Source: Dermatophilaceae bacterium Soc4.6 (lineage in GTDB: Bacteria > Actinomycetota > Actinomycetes > Actinomycetales > Dermatophilaceae). From it: a DNA stretch of 64,000 nt. Each line of letters starts with the position of its first letter. Within the stretch, counting starts at the first letter, position 1. Below the pieces are notes generated by a model. That model ran no database searches. It saw nothing but the letters and a program-made list of their open reading frames with translations, and was not told the DNA's origin. Both the position numbers and the translations under genes were made by a program. Shown here one piece after another: positions 1 to 7,752 of this stretch. The stretch lies in contig JAZGVH010000002.1 of the NCBI GenBank assembly GCA_039889245.1, positions 124,001 through 188,000 on the forward strand, given 5' to 3'.

Positions 1-1142
1 GCCGAGGGCACCCGGAACACCTCGGGTGAGGTGCCGGCGGCGAAGTCGGCCCGGACCAGGTCGACCTTGTCGCTGAAGCGTCGGAAGAAGGACCGCGAAG
101 GGATGTACTCCGCGAACGGGACGGGGTGCTGCTTGACGTAGCGGGCGACGGCGCCCACGCCCGGCACGTAGAGGATCGAGGCGTTCGAGAGGTTGGGCAG
201 CGGCTCCTCGATGAGGGCGCCGACGACGATGGGCGCGCGGACGGCGCTCAGGGCTCGGTTGATCTGGCTCTCGGCGTCGGGGTTGCGCAGGGGGTCGATG
301 TCGGAGGCGTTCTCCGGCCAGACCACGAGGTCGGGCGTCGGGCCCGTGGCGGCCGCGTCGACCGTCGCCTGCACGTGGTTGTCGAGCACCGCTCGACGCT
401 GGGCGTTGAACTCGAGACCTGCCTGCGGCACGTTGCCCTGCACCGCCATGACCTGCGCCGGCTGCCCCTGCGTCGGCAGGGGCACCAGCAGACCTGCGGT
501 CGTGACCGCCGCGGCTCCGACCAGGGCCGCGAGGGCGGCGGTGACCGGGGCGCGCGGCCGCCGCAGCGTCCGGTACGCCGTCAGCACCGCGGCGGCGAGC
601 AGGCCACCCGCGAGGGCGACGCCGAAGGTGACGCCCGGCGCGCCCCCGAGCGCCGCGAGCCGACCGAGGGGCGAGTCGGCCTGGCTGAAGGCCAGCCGCA
701 CCCACGGGAACCCGCCGTAGGGCAGGCGGTCGCGCAGCGCCTCCTGACCCACCCAGGCCAGGGCGACGACGAGAGGTCGCACCCGGGGGCCGGGCGCGGT
801 GGTGGACCTGGCCGATCGTCCCGGCCGCAGCCGGGTGGGCAGTGGCCGGGACTGCAGCACGGCGCAGACCGCGCCCATCAGCGAGACGAAGACCGCCTGG
901 GAGACCGCCAGGGCCACCCACGGGAGCGCTCCGACGTAGATGCCCGACCAGTGCAAGGAGCCGAGGAAGAAGACCAGCCCGGCGACGAAGCCGATGAGCA
1001 GCCCACCGCGCCAGCGGGCCCCGGTCGTGGCCAGTGCGAGCAGCGCCACCGCGACGGGGGCGAGGACCCAGACGTCGTACCCGGGGAAGGCCAGCACGAG
1101 CGCCGCGCCGGCGACGACGGCGAGGACGAGACGACGCAGCAC
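1..1142 (-). CDS. lnt: Apolipoprotein N-acyltransferase, 5' part only
   Basis: Transfers the third acyl chain to the N-terminal cysteine of lipoproteins in the membrane. The reading frame runs off the left edge, so about 380 residues are seen of a family usually 500-550 long. The N-terminal half is hydrophobic with several membrane segments; the C-terminal half is a carbon-nitrogen hydrolase domain with VVWPENASD (catalytic Glu) and RYVKQHPVPFAEYIP (catalytic Lys). The third catalytic residue, Cys, would lie in the missing part. The GTG start at 1142 follows a TACCGT hexamer at 1149-1154 by six bases, which suggests a leaderless transcript. Confidence 0.88.
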   Translation of the reverse strand, partial: MLRRLVLAVVAGAALVLAFPGYDVWVLAPVAVALLALATTGARWRGGLLIGFVAGLVFFLGSLHWSGIYVGALPWVALAVSQAVFVSLMGAVCAVLQSRPLPTRLRPGRSARSTTAPGPRVRPLVVALAWVGQEALRDRLPYGGFPWVRLAFSQADSPLGRLAALGGAPGVTFGVALAGGLLAAAVLTAYRTLRRPRAPVTAALAALVGAAAVTTAGLLVPLPTQGQPAQVMAVQGNVPQAGLEFNAQRRAVLDNHVQATVDAAATGPTPDLVVWPENASDIDPLRNPDAESQINRALSAVRAPIVVGALIEEPLPNLSNASILYVPGVGAVARYVKQHPVPFAEYIPSRSFFRRFSDKVDLVRADFAAGTSPEVFRVPS

Positions 1143-1473
1143 GCGGCTACGGTAACCGGCCCCGCTGGGCGCTGGGTGACCGGGGGGAAGACGACCGCAG
1201 GGCCCACATCGCCGTTGGGTCCAGCGCGGGCTCCGACGGGATGCCGGACGCGTGCTGTTGTCTACTGAGCGGTGTGGGCCCTGCGTGTCGGTCGCCAACC
1301 CGGGGCAGCGGCTGGTGTCGACGTGTCGACCGCGAGCGTGGCACTGTCGACGGCTGCGCGCGCACGGCGTCGATCACCCGCTTGGACACGTGTGCACCCC
1401 CGCCGGACCCCAGGTCTTCCGGACGACCTTTCAGTGAACAACGTACTCATACACATCCGCATGTCAACCGGGG

Positions 1474-1509
1474 CCTGACCTGCACAGACGTGCGTTCTCG
1501 CAGGTCAGG
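1474..1509. repeat. Ten-base inverted repeat with a 16-base loop
   Basis: CCTGACCTGC at 1474-1483 is matched exactly by GCAGGTCAGG at 1500-1509. It could be an operator or a stem-loop in a small transcript. No gene is close enough to decide. Confidence 0.5.
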
Positions 1510-1555
1510 GGGGCTGTGGGTCAGCCACTGAAATGATGGTCGAATCGTGACTATT

Positions 1556-1579
1556 CGGCGTGTCGACGGCGACACGCCG
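1556..1579 (-). terminator. Strong hairpin after the kamDE-kal-oxidoreductase operon
   Basis: The arms CGGCGTGTCG (1556-1565) and CGACACGCCG (1570-1579) pair perfectly around a four-base loop. The hairpin starts 16 bases beyond the stop codon of the oxidoreductase gene. No T-run follows on the minus strand, so it is a GC-type terminator or 3' stabiliser rather than a textbook intrinsic terminator. Confidence 0.5.
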
Positions 1580-1594
1580 AGAACCGTGGGTCGG

Positions 1595-2494
1595 TCACCG
1601 CAGCGCGGGCGCCACCTCCCGCATCACGGTCTCCCACAGGTCACGAGAGGCCTGGGCGTGCAGGCCTGTGGGTCCGCCACCGAGGTGGCCGTCGAGGACG
1701 ACGAACTCGTCTGCTCCTGCGGCGGCATACCGGCCGAGCGTGTCGCGCAGCTGCTCGAGCGACCCGCCGATGGTGCGGCCGTCGCCGGGGTCGGTGCCGC
1801 CGACGGTGCCGATGACGATCCGCGCCTGCACACTGCGGCGCAGGGTGGCCGGGTCACGCCCCTCGCGCTCGCACGCGGCCGTCATGACGGCGTTCTTGTG
1901 GGTGAAGAGCTCGACGTCGCCCCAGACGTTCCACTCGTCGGCCTGGCGGGCGATGATGCCGGCCATGACCTTCTCCCCCGCTCCGCCGATCATCAGCGGC
2001 ATGGTGCCGAGGGGCTTCAGCTCCATGCGGGCGCGGGTCAGTCGGTAGTAGGTGCCGTCGAAATCGGTGACCTCGTCGTCGCGCAGACCCCGCACCACCC
2101 GGCAGGCCTCCTCGAAGCGTCGCAGGAGGGGCCCGGGGGTGGGGAGGTCGATGCCGTACTGCTCGTGCTCGTTGCGCTGCCATCCCGCTCCCAGCCCGAG
2201 GACGAAGCGGCCGCCGCTCACGTGGTCGATGGTGCGCGCCTGGTTGGCCACCACCGCCGGGTGTCGGTAGGTGTTGCCGGCCACCAGGGTGCCCAGCCGC
2301 ACCCGCGGGACCACCGCGGCGAGGGCGGCGAGCAGACTGAAGCCCTCGTGGACCGCACCCCCACCCTGCGGCGTGTTGTCCATGAAGTGATCCATCACCC
2401 ACACCCCGTGGTACCCCAGCTGCTCCACGTGGAGGCTGAGTTCCCGCATCACGGGCCAGGGGTGCTTCGCGGTCGGCCAGGCGCTGAGGTCCAT
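1595..2494 (-). CDS. LLM-class (luciferase-like) probable F420-dependent oxidoreductase
   Basis: A 299-residue TIM-barrel protein of the bacterial luciferase-like family, which in actinobacteria mostly uses coenzyme F420. It shows the expected early GYHGVWVMDHF segment, the RVRLGTLVAGNTYRHPA strand and VSGGRFVLGLGAGW followed by a phosphate-binding region. The substrate cannot be read from sequence. It starts 34 bases after the kal stop on the same strand, so it is probably the last gene of the kamD-kamE-kal operon and ends at the hairpin at 1556-1579. A role in lysine breakdown is only inferred from this position. Confidence 0.82.
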   Translation of the reverse strand: MDLSAWPTAKHPWPVMRELSLHVEQLGYHGVWVMDHFMDNTPQGGGAVHEGFSLLAALAAVVPRVRLGTLVAGNTYRHPAVVANQARTIDHVSGGRFVLGLGAGWQRNEHEQYGIDLPTPGPLLRRFEEACRVVRGLRDDEVTDFDGTYYRLTRARMELKPLGTMPLMIGGAGEKVMAGIIARQADEWNVWGDVELFTHKNAVMTAACEREGRDPATLRRSVQARIVIGTVGGTDPGDGRTIGGSLEQLRDTLGRYAAAGADEFVVLDGHLGGGPTGLHAQASRDLWETVMREVAPALR

Positions 2495-2528
2495 GGTGCG
2501 CAGTGTGGCACCGTGGGGACGCGCGGCC

Positions 2529-2915
2529 CTACGGCACGACCACCGTCCCGCGCGCGGTCGTCGCGACCACGGGAGGGTCGAGCACGTCGGCCGCGGACTC
2601 CCCGCGTCCGGGCGCGCCCCGGCCCACCACCCGCACCTCGAACTCCATCTCGCGGCTGCGGCGACCCACCCGCACCAGCCGCGCCTCGATCTCGATGACG
2701 TCGCCTGCCCGCACGGGCGCCACGAACCGCACGTCGGAGTAGCCGGCGAACAGCCCTTCGTCGCCGTCGGTCACGATGCACATCTCGGTCGCGACGTCGC
2801 CGAAGGCCGCCAGCGAGTAGGCCCCGTCGACGAGGTTCCCGGCGTAGTGCGCGTGGCTGTAGGGCACGTAGCGGCGGTGGAGCACGACGGTCCCGACCAC
2901 AGGAGCGGTGCTCAT
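2529..2915 (-). CDS. kal: 3-aminobutyryl-CoA ammonia-lyase (hotdog fold)
   Basis: A 128-residue single hotdog-domain protein. In lysine fermentation Kal removes ammonia from L-3-aminobutyryl-CoA to give crotonyl-CoA. The call rests on the compact length, the HYAGNLVDGAYSLAAFGDVATEM segment typical of this branch and above all the context: its ATG overlaps the kamE stop by four bases (2912-2915), so it is translationally coupled to the aminomutase. By fold alone a thioesterase or dehydratase would be possible. The next gene on the strand is the luciferase-like oxidoreductase. Confidence 0.8.
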   Translation of the reverse strand: MSTAPVVGTVVLHRRYVPYSHAHYAGNLVDGAYSLAAFGDVATEMCIVTDGDEGLFAGYSDVRFVAPVRAGDVIEIEARLVRVGRRSREMEFEVRVVGRGAPGRGESAADVLDPPVVATTARGTVVVP

Positions 2916-3703
2916 GAGGCCTTACTCCGCTCGGTGCCGGCGCGCCGTTGCTGCCCGGGAGCCGTGACCAGGGCGTGGACGAGGTAGCTCGCCACCTCGC
3001 CGGGGGTGGTGCCCCGCCCGAAGACCCGGTCGACGCCGAGGCTCGCCGCGGCGTTCTCCTCGAACCGGGGCCCACCGGCCACGAGCACGGGGACCTGCCC
3101 CGCGGGGTAGGCCTCGCGGAAGGCGGCCGACATCTGACCGGTGTTGTGCAGGTGGGCGTCCTTCTGCGTGACGACCTGGCTGACGAGCACCGCATCGGCC
3201 TTCTCCTCGCGGGCCCGTGCCACCAGCTCGGGCACCAGCACCTGGGCGCCGAGGTTGACGACCCGCAGCTCGCGGTAGTACTCCAGGCCCTTCTCGCCCG
3301 CGAACCCCTTGATGTTGAGGATCGCGTCGATGCCGACGGTGTGGGCGTCCGTGCCGATGCAGGCGCCGACGACGACCAGCTTGCGGCGCAGCCCCTTCTT
3401 CACCGCGAGGTTGACGTCCTTGGCGCTGAGCAGGGGATACTCCCGCTCGATCACCTCGACCGCCTTCACGTCGACGAGGTGGATGACCGACCCGTAGACG
3501 ACGAAGAAAGTGAAGTCCGGCCCCATGGGCTTCGCGTGGACCAGCATCGCCGGCTCCATGCCCATCTTGCGGGCCAGCTGGAGCGCCGCCCCCTCGGCGC
3601 GCTTGTCGTGGGGCAGGGGCAGGGTGAAGGACACCTGCACCATGCCGTCACCGGTCGTGTCGCCGTACGGGCGCACGATGTCTGGGGTGGGTCGGCTCGT
3701 CAT
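2912..3703 (-). CDS. kamE: Lysine 5,6-aminomutase, beta subunit
   Basis: The B12-binding subunit of the AdoCbl- and PLP-dependent enzyme that moves the terminal amino group of D-lysine or L-beta-lysine, giving 3,5-diaminohexanoate from beta-lysine. The 263-residue protein has the base-off cobalamin motif DxHxxG as Asp119-Ala-His121-Thr-Val-Gly124. Lys132, eleven residues after that His, sits where the PLP-binding lysine of characterised enzymes lies (His133 and Lys144 in the clostridial protein, from memory). Its ATG overlaps the kamD stop by four bases, and its own stop overlaps kal, so the three are one translation unit. Confidence 0.93.
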   Translation of the reverse strand: MTSRPTPDIVRPYGDTTGDGMVQVSFTLPLPHDKRAEGAALQLARKMGMEPAMLVHAKPMGPDFTFFVVYGSVIHLVDVKAVEVIEREYPLLSAKDVNLAVKKGLRRKLVVVGACIGTDAHTVGIDAILNIKGFAGEKGLEYYRELRVVNLGAQVLVPELVARAREEKADAVLVSQVVTQKDAHLHNTGQMSAAFREAYPAGQVPVLVAGGPRFEENAAASLGVDRVFGRGTTPGEVASYLVHALVTAPGQQRRAGTERSKAS

Positions 3704-5325
3704 CGCGTGCTCCCTTCCTCGAGCAGGGTGGTGGCCGGGTTGTCGTAGCCCGGGGTCTCGGGGGCGCGACGCCGCGCCTTCGCGACGACCCCGTCGAGAC
3801 CCTTGCCCCGGTCGGGGGGCCGCTTCATCAGACCGAAGGTGCCGTCGGCGATCGCTGCCAGCAGGGGCGCCGAGTGCGCGGCCGTCCCCGAGCCGGGGTC
3901 GGCGACGATGCGGTCCAGCACGTCGACCGCCTCCCCCAGCACGTGGCGGGCCCGCGTCTGGATGACGCCGTCGCGCGGGGGGTGGAAGTCCTCGACCAGC
4001 CCACCGGCGGCGTTCATCACGTAGCGCACGTTCTGCAGGGCGAGGTCGCGGTCGGAGAGGAAGGGGGTGACGACCGCCTCGGTCATCATGCCGACGAGCA
4101 GGATCCCCTGGCCGGTCATCGCGCCGACGAGGTTGAAGAAGCCGTCGAGCAGGTAGCCGCGGAAGACGTCACCGGTCATGTGCTTCGTCGGCGGCATCCA
4201 CTTCAGGGGAGCGTGCGGGAAGAGGTGGCGGGCGAGCATGGCGTGGGCCAGCTCGAGGCGGAACGAGTCGGGCAGCTCGGGGTTGATCTCGAAGGCGTGG
4301 CCCAGGCCGAGCTGCCAGTCAGCGAGACCGGCCTCCTTGGCGAAGTACTCGTTCAGCAGCTGGCTCACGGTGACCGTGTGGGCGGCCTCGACCGCGTCGG
4401 CGGTGGTCAGGTAGTTGTCCTCGCCGGTGTTGATGATGATGCCGGCGCGCGCGTGCACCTGGCGCGAGAACCGTTGGTCGACGAAGGTGCGCACCGGGTT
4501 GATGTCGCGGAAGAGGATGCCGTACATCGAGTCGTTGAGCATCATGTCGAGCCGCTCGAGCCCGGCGAGCGCCGCGATCTCGGGCATGCAGAGGCCGGAC
4601 GCGTAGTTGGTGAGGCGGATGTAGCGCCCGAGCTCCTTGCCGGTCTCGTCGAGGGCGGCCCGCATCAGCCGGAAGTTCTCCTGGGTGGCGTAGGTGCCGG
4701 CATACCCCTCGTGGGTGGCGCCCTCCGGCACGTAGTCGAGCAGCGACTGGCCGGTCGAGCGGATCACGGCGATGACGTCCGCGCCCTCACGGGCCGCGGC
4801 CTGCGCCTGCGGGATGTCCTCGTCGATGTCTCCGGTGGCGACGATGAGGTAGATCCACGGCTTGCTCGGTGGGTCACCGAGGCGGCGCACCAGTCGCTCG
4901 CGCGCGAGCCGCTGACGGTCGATGCGCCGGATGCCGACGGCAACCGCCGAGCGGGCGGTGCGTCGCGCCGTCGCCAGCTCGCGCCCCTCCGGCAGCGCGA
5001 ACGAGACCGAGCCGCTGGCCGCCTTCTGGGCCAGTGTGACCAGGTCCTGCGCCTCGCCACGGCGCAGCGCATCCCACACCGGCGTCGTCACGCCGTGCTC
5101 GAGACCGACCTGGTCCCGGACGGCGTCCACGAGGTGGTTGACCCAGGGGATGCGCTCGTGGTCGGCGCCGGAGAGGCCAGCCAGGCGCAGCGTCGCCCGC
5201 TCGACCGAGACCGTGGTGTGGCGCCGGGCCATCCGCACGACCGGTGCGCCGGCGGTGCGGGCGAGGGTGCGCGCCCGTCGGACGACAGCAGGATCCAGCT
5301 CGAGGCGCGCGGGCGTCGTGGTCAC
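3700..5325 (-). CDS. kamD: Lysine 5,6-aminomutase, alpha subunit
   Basis: The TIM-barrel catalytic subunit (541 residues, close to the usual 510-540) that binds substrate, PLP and the upper face of adenosylcobalamin, and works as a complex with KamE. The sequence matches the family end to end, with the conserved YIRLTNYASGLCMPEIA, MYGILFRDIN and INTGEDNYLTTADAVE segments. It is the first gene of the kamD-kamE-kal unit. The GTG start at 5325 follows a TAGGAT hexamer (5332-5337) by six bases, so the transcript is probably leaderless. It diverges from mtr with 148 bases between start codons. No cobalamin riboswitch fits in a leaderless gene. Confidence 0.93.
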   Translation of the reverse strand: MTTTPARLELDPAVVRRARTLARTAGAPVVRMARRHTTVSVERATLRLAGLSGADHERIPWVNHLVDAVRDQVGLEHGVTTPVWDALRRGEAQDLVTLAQKAASGSVSFALPEGRELATARRTARSAVAVGIRRIDRQRLARERLVRRLGDPPSKPWIYLIVATGDIDEDIPQAQAAAREGADVIAVIRSTGQSLLDYVPEGATHEGYAGTYATQENFRLMRAALDETGKELGRYIRLTNYASGLCMPEIAALAGLERLDMMLNDSMYGILFRDINPVRTFVDQRFSRQVHARAGIIINTGEDNYLTTADAVEAAHTVTVSQLLNEYFAKEAGLADWQLGLGHAFEINPELPDSFRLELAHAMLARHLFPHAPLKWMPPTKHMTGDVFRGYLLDGFFNLVGAMTGQGILLVGMMTEAVVTPFLSDRDLALQNVRYVMNAAGGLVEDFHPPRDGVIQTRARHVLGEAVDVLDRIVADPGSGTAAHSAPLLAAIADGTFGLMKRPPDRGKGLDGVVAKARRRAPETPGYDNPATTLLEEGSTR

Positions 5326-5473
5326 AGCGGCATCCTAGCGAAGAACGCCGTTCATCCGGCGCTATCCGTGGTCTGCCGGAAACCGTGCGGCCAAAGCGGT
5401 CAACGACGACAAGATGTGACCGCGGCGGGAGGCGCCTCTCCGTCGGCGGCCAGCGACCCCTAGCCTTGCCACC

Positions 5474-6868
5474 ATGCAGCGCCGCCACCACGACCTCGTC
5501 ATCATCGGCACCGGCTCGGGCAACTCGGTCATCGGGCCCGAGCACGACGGCCTCGACATCGGCCTCGTCGAGCGCGGCACCTTCGGTGGAACCTGCCTCA
5601 ACGTCGGCTGCATCCCGACCAAGATGTTCGTCCTGCCGGCCGACCGCGTCGTCGAGGCGGCTGACACCGCCCGCCTGGGGGTCGACATCCCCACCGGCAC
5701 GGCGCACTGGCGAGCGATCCGCGACCGCGTCTTCGGCCGCATCGACCCCATCTCCCAGGGCGGCGAGGACTACCGCAAGCGCGCCGACCACATCACGGTC
5801 TACCAGGGCACGGCCCACTTCACCGACGAGATGGTCCTCGACACCGGCACCGGGGTCGAGGTCACCGCCGACCGCTGGGTCATCGCGGCGGGCGGGCGTC
5901 CTCGCCTGCTCGACGTCGACGGGCTGCGCGAGGCCGACCCCAGCGCCGGTGTCCACACCAGCGACACCGTGATGCGCATGGACGACCTCCCGCCCCGCAC
6001 CGTCGTCGTGGGCGGCGGCTACATCGCGGCCGAGCTCGGGCACGTCCTGCAGTCCCTCGGCTCGCGGGTCACCTGGGTGCACCGGGGCGAGCGGCTGCTG
6101 AGCCACCTCGACGGCGAGATCTCCGCGGCCTTCACCGACCTCGCGGTCGGGCGCTTCGACGTGCGCCTGCGGACGCAGGTGACGGCCGCCACCCGAGCCG
6201 ACGGGGTGTGGCGGCTGACGCTCGCCGGGCCCGACGGTGAGACGGTGGTCGAGGCGGAGGCCGTCCTGCTGGCGCTCGGTCGGGTGCCCAACACCGACCT
6301 GCTGCAGGTGGGCCTGGCCGGTCTGCCGACCCACCCCGACGGCCGTCTGGTGGTCGACAGCCAGCAGCGCACCCCGGTCGACGGGGTGTGGGCCCTGGGC
6401 GACATCAGCAGCGACCACCAGCTCAAGCACGTCGCCAACCACGAGTCCAAGGTGGTGCGGCACAACCTCGCCCACGCGATGGGGCTGGAGGCGCAGCCAC
6501 GTGAGAGCGACCACCGGTTCGTGCCGAGCGCCGTCTTCACGCACCCGCAGATCGCCTCCGTCGGGGCGACGCAGGAGCAGCTGACAGCGGCCGGCACCGC
6601 CTACCGCGCCAAGACCCAGGCCTTCGGAGACGTCGCCTACGGCTGGGCCCTCGAGGACACCGCGGGCCTGTGCAAGGTGCTGGTGGACGACGAGACCCTG
6701 CAGATCCTCGGCGCCCACATCATGGGGCCGATGGCGGCCACGCTGGTGCAGCCGCTCGTGCAGGCGATGCACTTCGGGCAGCGGGCCGACGACGTCGCCC
6801 GCGGGCAGTACTGGATCCACCCGGCGCTGACCGAGGTCGTCGAGAACGCCCTTCTCGGCACCCTCTAG
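5474..6868 (+). CDS. mtr: Mycothione reductase
   Basis: A FAD-dependent disulfide reductase that uses NADPH to reduce mycothione to mycothiol, the main thiol of actinobacteria. The 464-residue protein has the redox-active pair in GGTCLNVGCIPTK near residue 40, a second dinucleotide-binding GGGYIAAELGHV, the FAD-contacting ALGDISSDHQLKHVANHE, and the C-terminal active-site HPALTEVVEN that completes the dimer. The ATG at 5474 lies seven bases after TAGCCT (5461-5466), a leaderless start. It is divergent from kamD. mshC, which acts in making mycothiol, is elsewhere in this window at 58.5-59.8 kb. Confidence 0.93.
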   Translation: MQRRHHDLVIIGTGSGNSVIGPEHDGLDIGLVERGTFGGTCLNVGCIPTKMFVLPADRVVEAADTARLGVDIPTGTAHWRAIRDRVFGRIDPISQGGEDYRKRADHITVYQGTAHFTDEMVLDTGTGVEVTADRWVIAAGGRPRLLDVDGLREADPSAGVHTSDTVMRMDDLPPRTVVVGGGYIAAELGHVLQSLGSRVTWVHRGERLLSHLDGEISAAFTDLAVGRFDVRLRTQVTAATRADGVWRLTLAGPDGETVVEAEAVLLALGRVPNTDLLQVGLAGLPTHPDGRLVVDSQQRTPVDGVWALGDISSDHQLKHVANHESKVVRHNLAHAMGLEAQPRESDHRFVPSAVFTHPQIASVGATQEQLTAAGTAYRAKTQAFGDVAYGWALEDTAGLCKVLVDDETLQILGAHIMGPMAATLVQPLVQAMHFGQRADDVARGQYWIHPALTEVVENALLGTL

Positions 6869-6871
6869 CGG

Positions 6872-6877
6872 TATAAC
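6872..6877 (+). promoter_or_regulatory. Probable -10 box of the LamG gene
   Basis: TATAAC stands out in GC-rich surroundings just after the mtr stop codon. It would give a leader of about 50 bases carrying the GAGAGGGG ribosome site before the GTG at 6933. No convincing -35 box is visible. Confidence 0.4.
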
Positions 6878-6932
6878 GTGACGTCGCCCGGCCTTTCACT
6901 CGGGGGCGGGACGACGAGAGGGGACACCGACT

Positions 6933-7748
6933 GTGACCACGAAGCACCGACGCACGCCGAGAGCCGGGACGCCGCTGCTGGCCGCCGTGGGGGCGCTCGC
7001 CGTGGCCGCCGCTCCCCTGCTGGTCATGACCTCGTCGTCGCAGGCTGCGACGGCACCGGTCACCGCTGCCGTCGCGCCCTCCTCCGCCACCTCCGCCACC
7101 GCTGCTGCGTCCGCCGGCGGGCCGCCGCCGCCCACCGGCACCCTGGCCGGGTCGTGGCAGTTCGACGGTGCGGCCTCGTCGACCAGTGAGCCCGACTCGT
7201 CCGGCTCCGGCAACACCGCCACCCCCGACCCCCGTCACCCCGGCGTCACGTGGGGTGGCTACGAGCCCGCCTCCGACTCCGGGTGGGCCCACTTCGACGA
7301 CGGCATCCTCCAGGCCCCGAGCAACCCCAGCCTCGAGCCCGGCAACCGCGACATCCGTCTCGACCTGCGCCTGCGGGTGACCAACGGGGCCAAGGGCGCC
7401 AACTTCATCCAGAAGGGCACCTCGACCGACAAGTCAGGCTTCTGGAAGATCGAGATGACGCGATACATCGTGCGGTGCCGCTTCATCGGCACCTCCGGCA
7501 GTGCCCGTCTGCAGAGCCATGCGCTCGTCGGCGACGGCCGCTGGCACACCATCACCTGCACCAAGACCGCGACGGCCGCCGACCTGTGGATGGACGGGGC
7601 GCTGGAGGCCCACCAGGACGTCGTCGTCGGCACCAACACCAACACCACCGACGCCGTCTCGATCGGCGGCAAGACCATCGGCGGCGCCGTCAGCCCCGAC
7701 GACGAGCTCGGCGGCGACCTCGACTACGCGACCTACCGGATCGGGTGA
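6933..7748 (+). CDS. Secreted LamG / concanavalin A-like domain protein
   Basis: A 271-residue exported protein of unknown ligand. Residues 1-38 form a signal peptide: a basic start, a long Ala/Leu/Val core, and a cleavage-type SSQAA. An Ala/Ser/Thr/Pro-rich linker runs to about residue 70. The rest is a LamG-type jelly roll, shown by GSWQFDGAASS, FIQKGTSTDKSGFWKIEM, DGRWHTITCTKT and the ADLWMDGAL strand that end in a calcium-site-like edge. The start is a GTG preceded by GAGAGGGG. It is followed five bases later by another exported protein gene, so the two are probably cotranscribed. Confidence 0.75.
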   Translation: MTTKHRRTPRAGTPLLAAVGALAVAAAPLLVMTSSSQAATAPVTAAVAPSSATSATAAASAGGPPPPTGTLAGSWQFDGAASSTSEPDSSGSGNTATPDPRHPGVTWGGYEPASDSGWAHFDDGILQAPSNPSLEPGNRDIRLDLRLRVTNGAKGANFIQKGTSTDKSGFWKIEMTRYIVRCRFIGTSGSARLQSHALVGDGRWHTITCTKTATAADLWMDGALEAHQDVVVGTNTNTTDAVSIGGKTIGGAVSPDDELGGDLDYATYRIG

Positions 7749-7752
7749 CGCC

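Larger units (their letters stand above)
1143..1594. other. Gene-free stretch rich in inverted repeats
   Basis: This 452-base gap lies upstream of lnt and downstream of the oxidoreductase gene ending at 1595. Short open frames occur in it but none has coding character or a family I recognise. It holds the lnt -10 hexamer (1149-1154) and four perfect dyads: GTCGAC arms at 1317-1330, ten-base arms at 1474-1483 and 1500-1509, five-base arms at 1512-1526, and ten-base arms at 1556-1579. A relatively AT-rich patch at about 1433-1462 precedes the second dyad and could hold a promoter. Confidence 0.5.

Noticed and set aside
3874-5463. Long plus-strand open frame opposite kamD, and similar frames at 19440-21173 and 46091-47761
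   Set aside because: They lie antisense to well-recognised genes (kamD, icmF, mpa) and their translations are low-complexity Val/Gly/Arg/Asp strings. In GC-rich DNA the opposite frame of a real gene often stays open.
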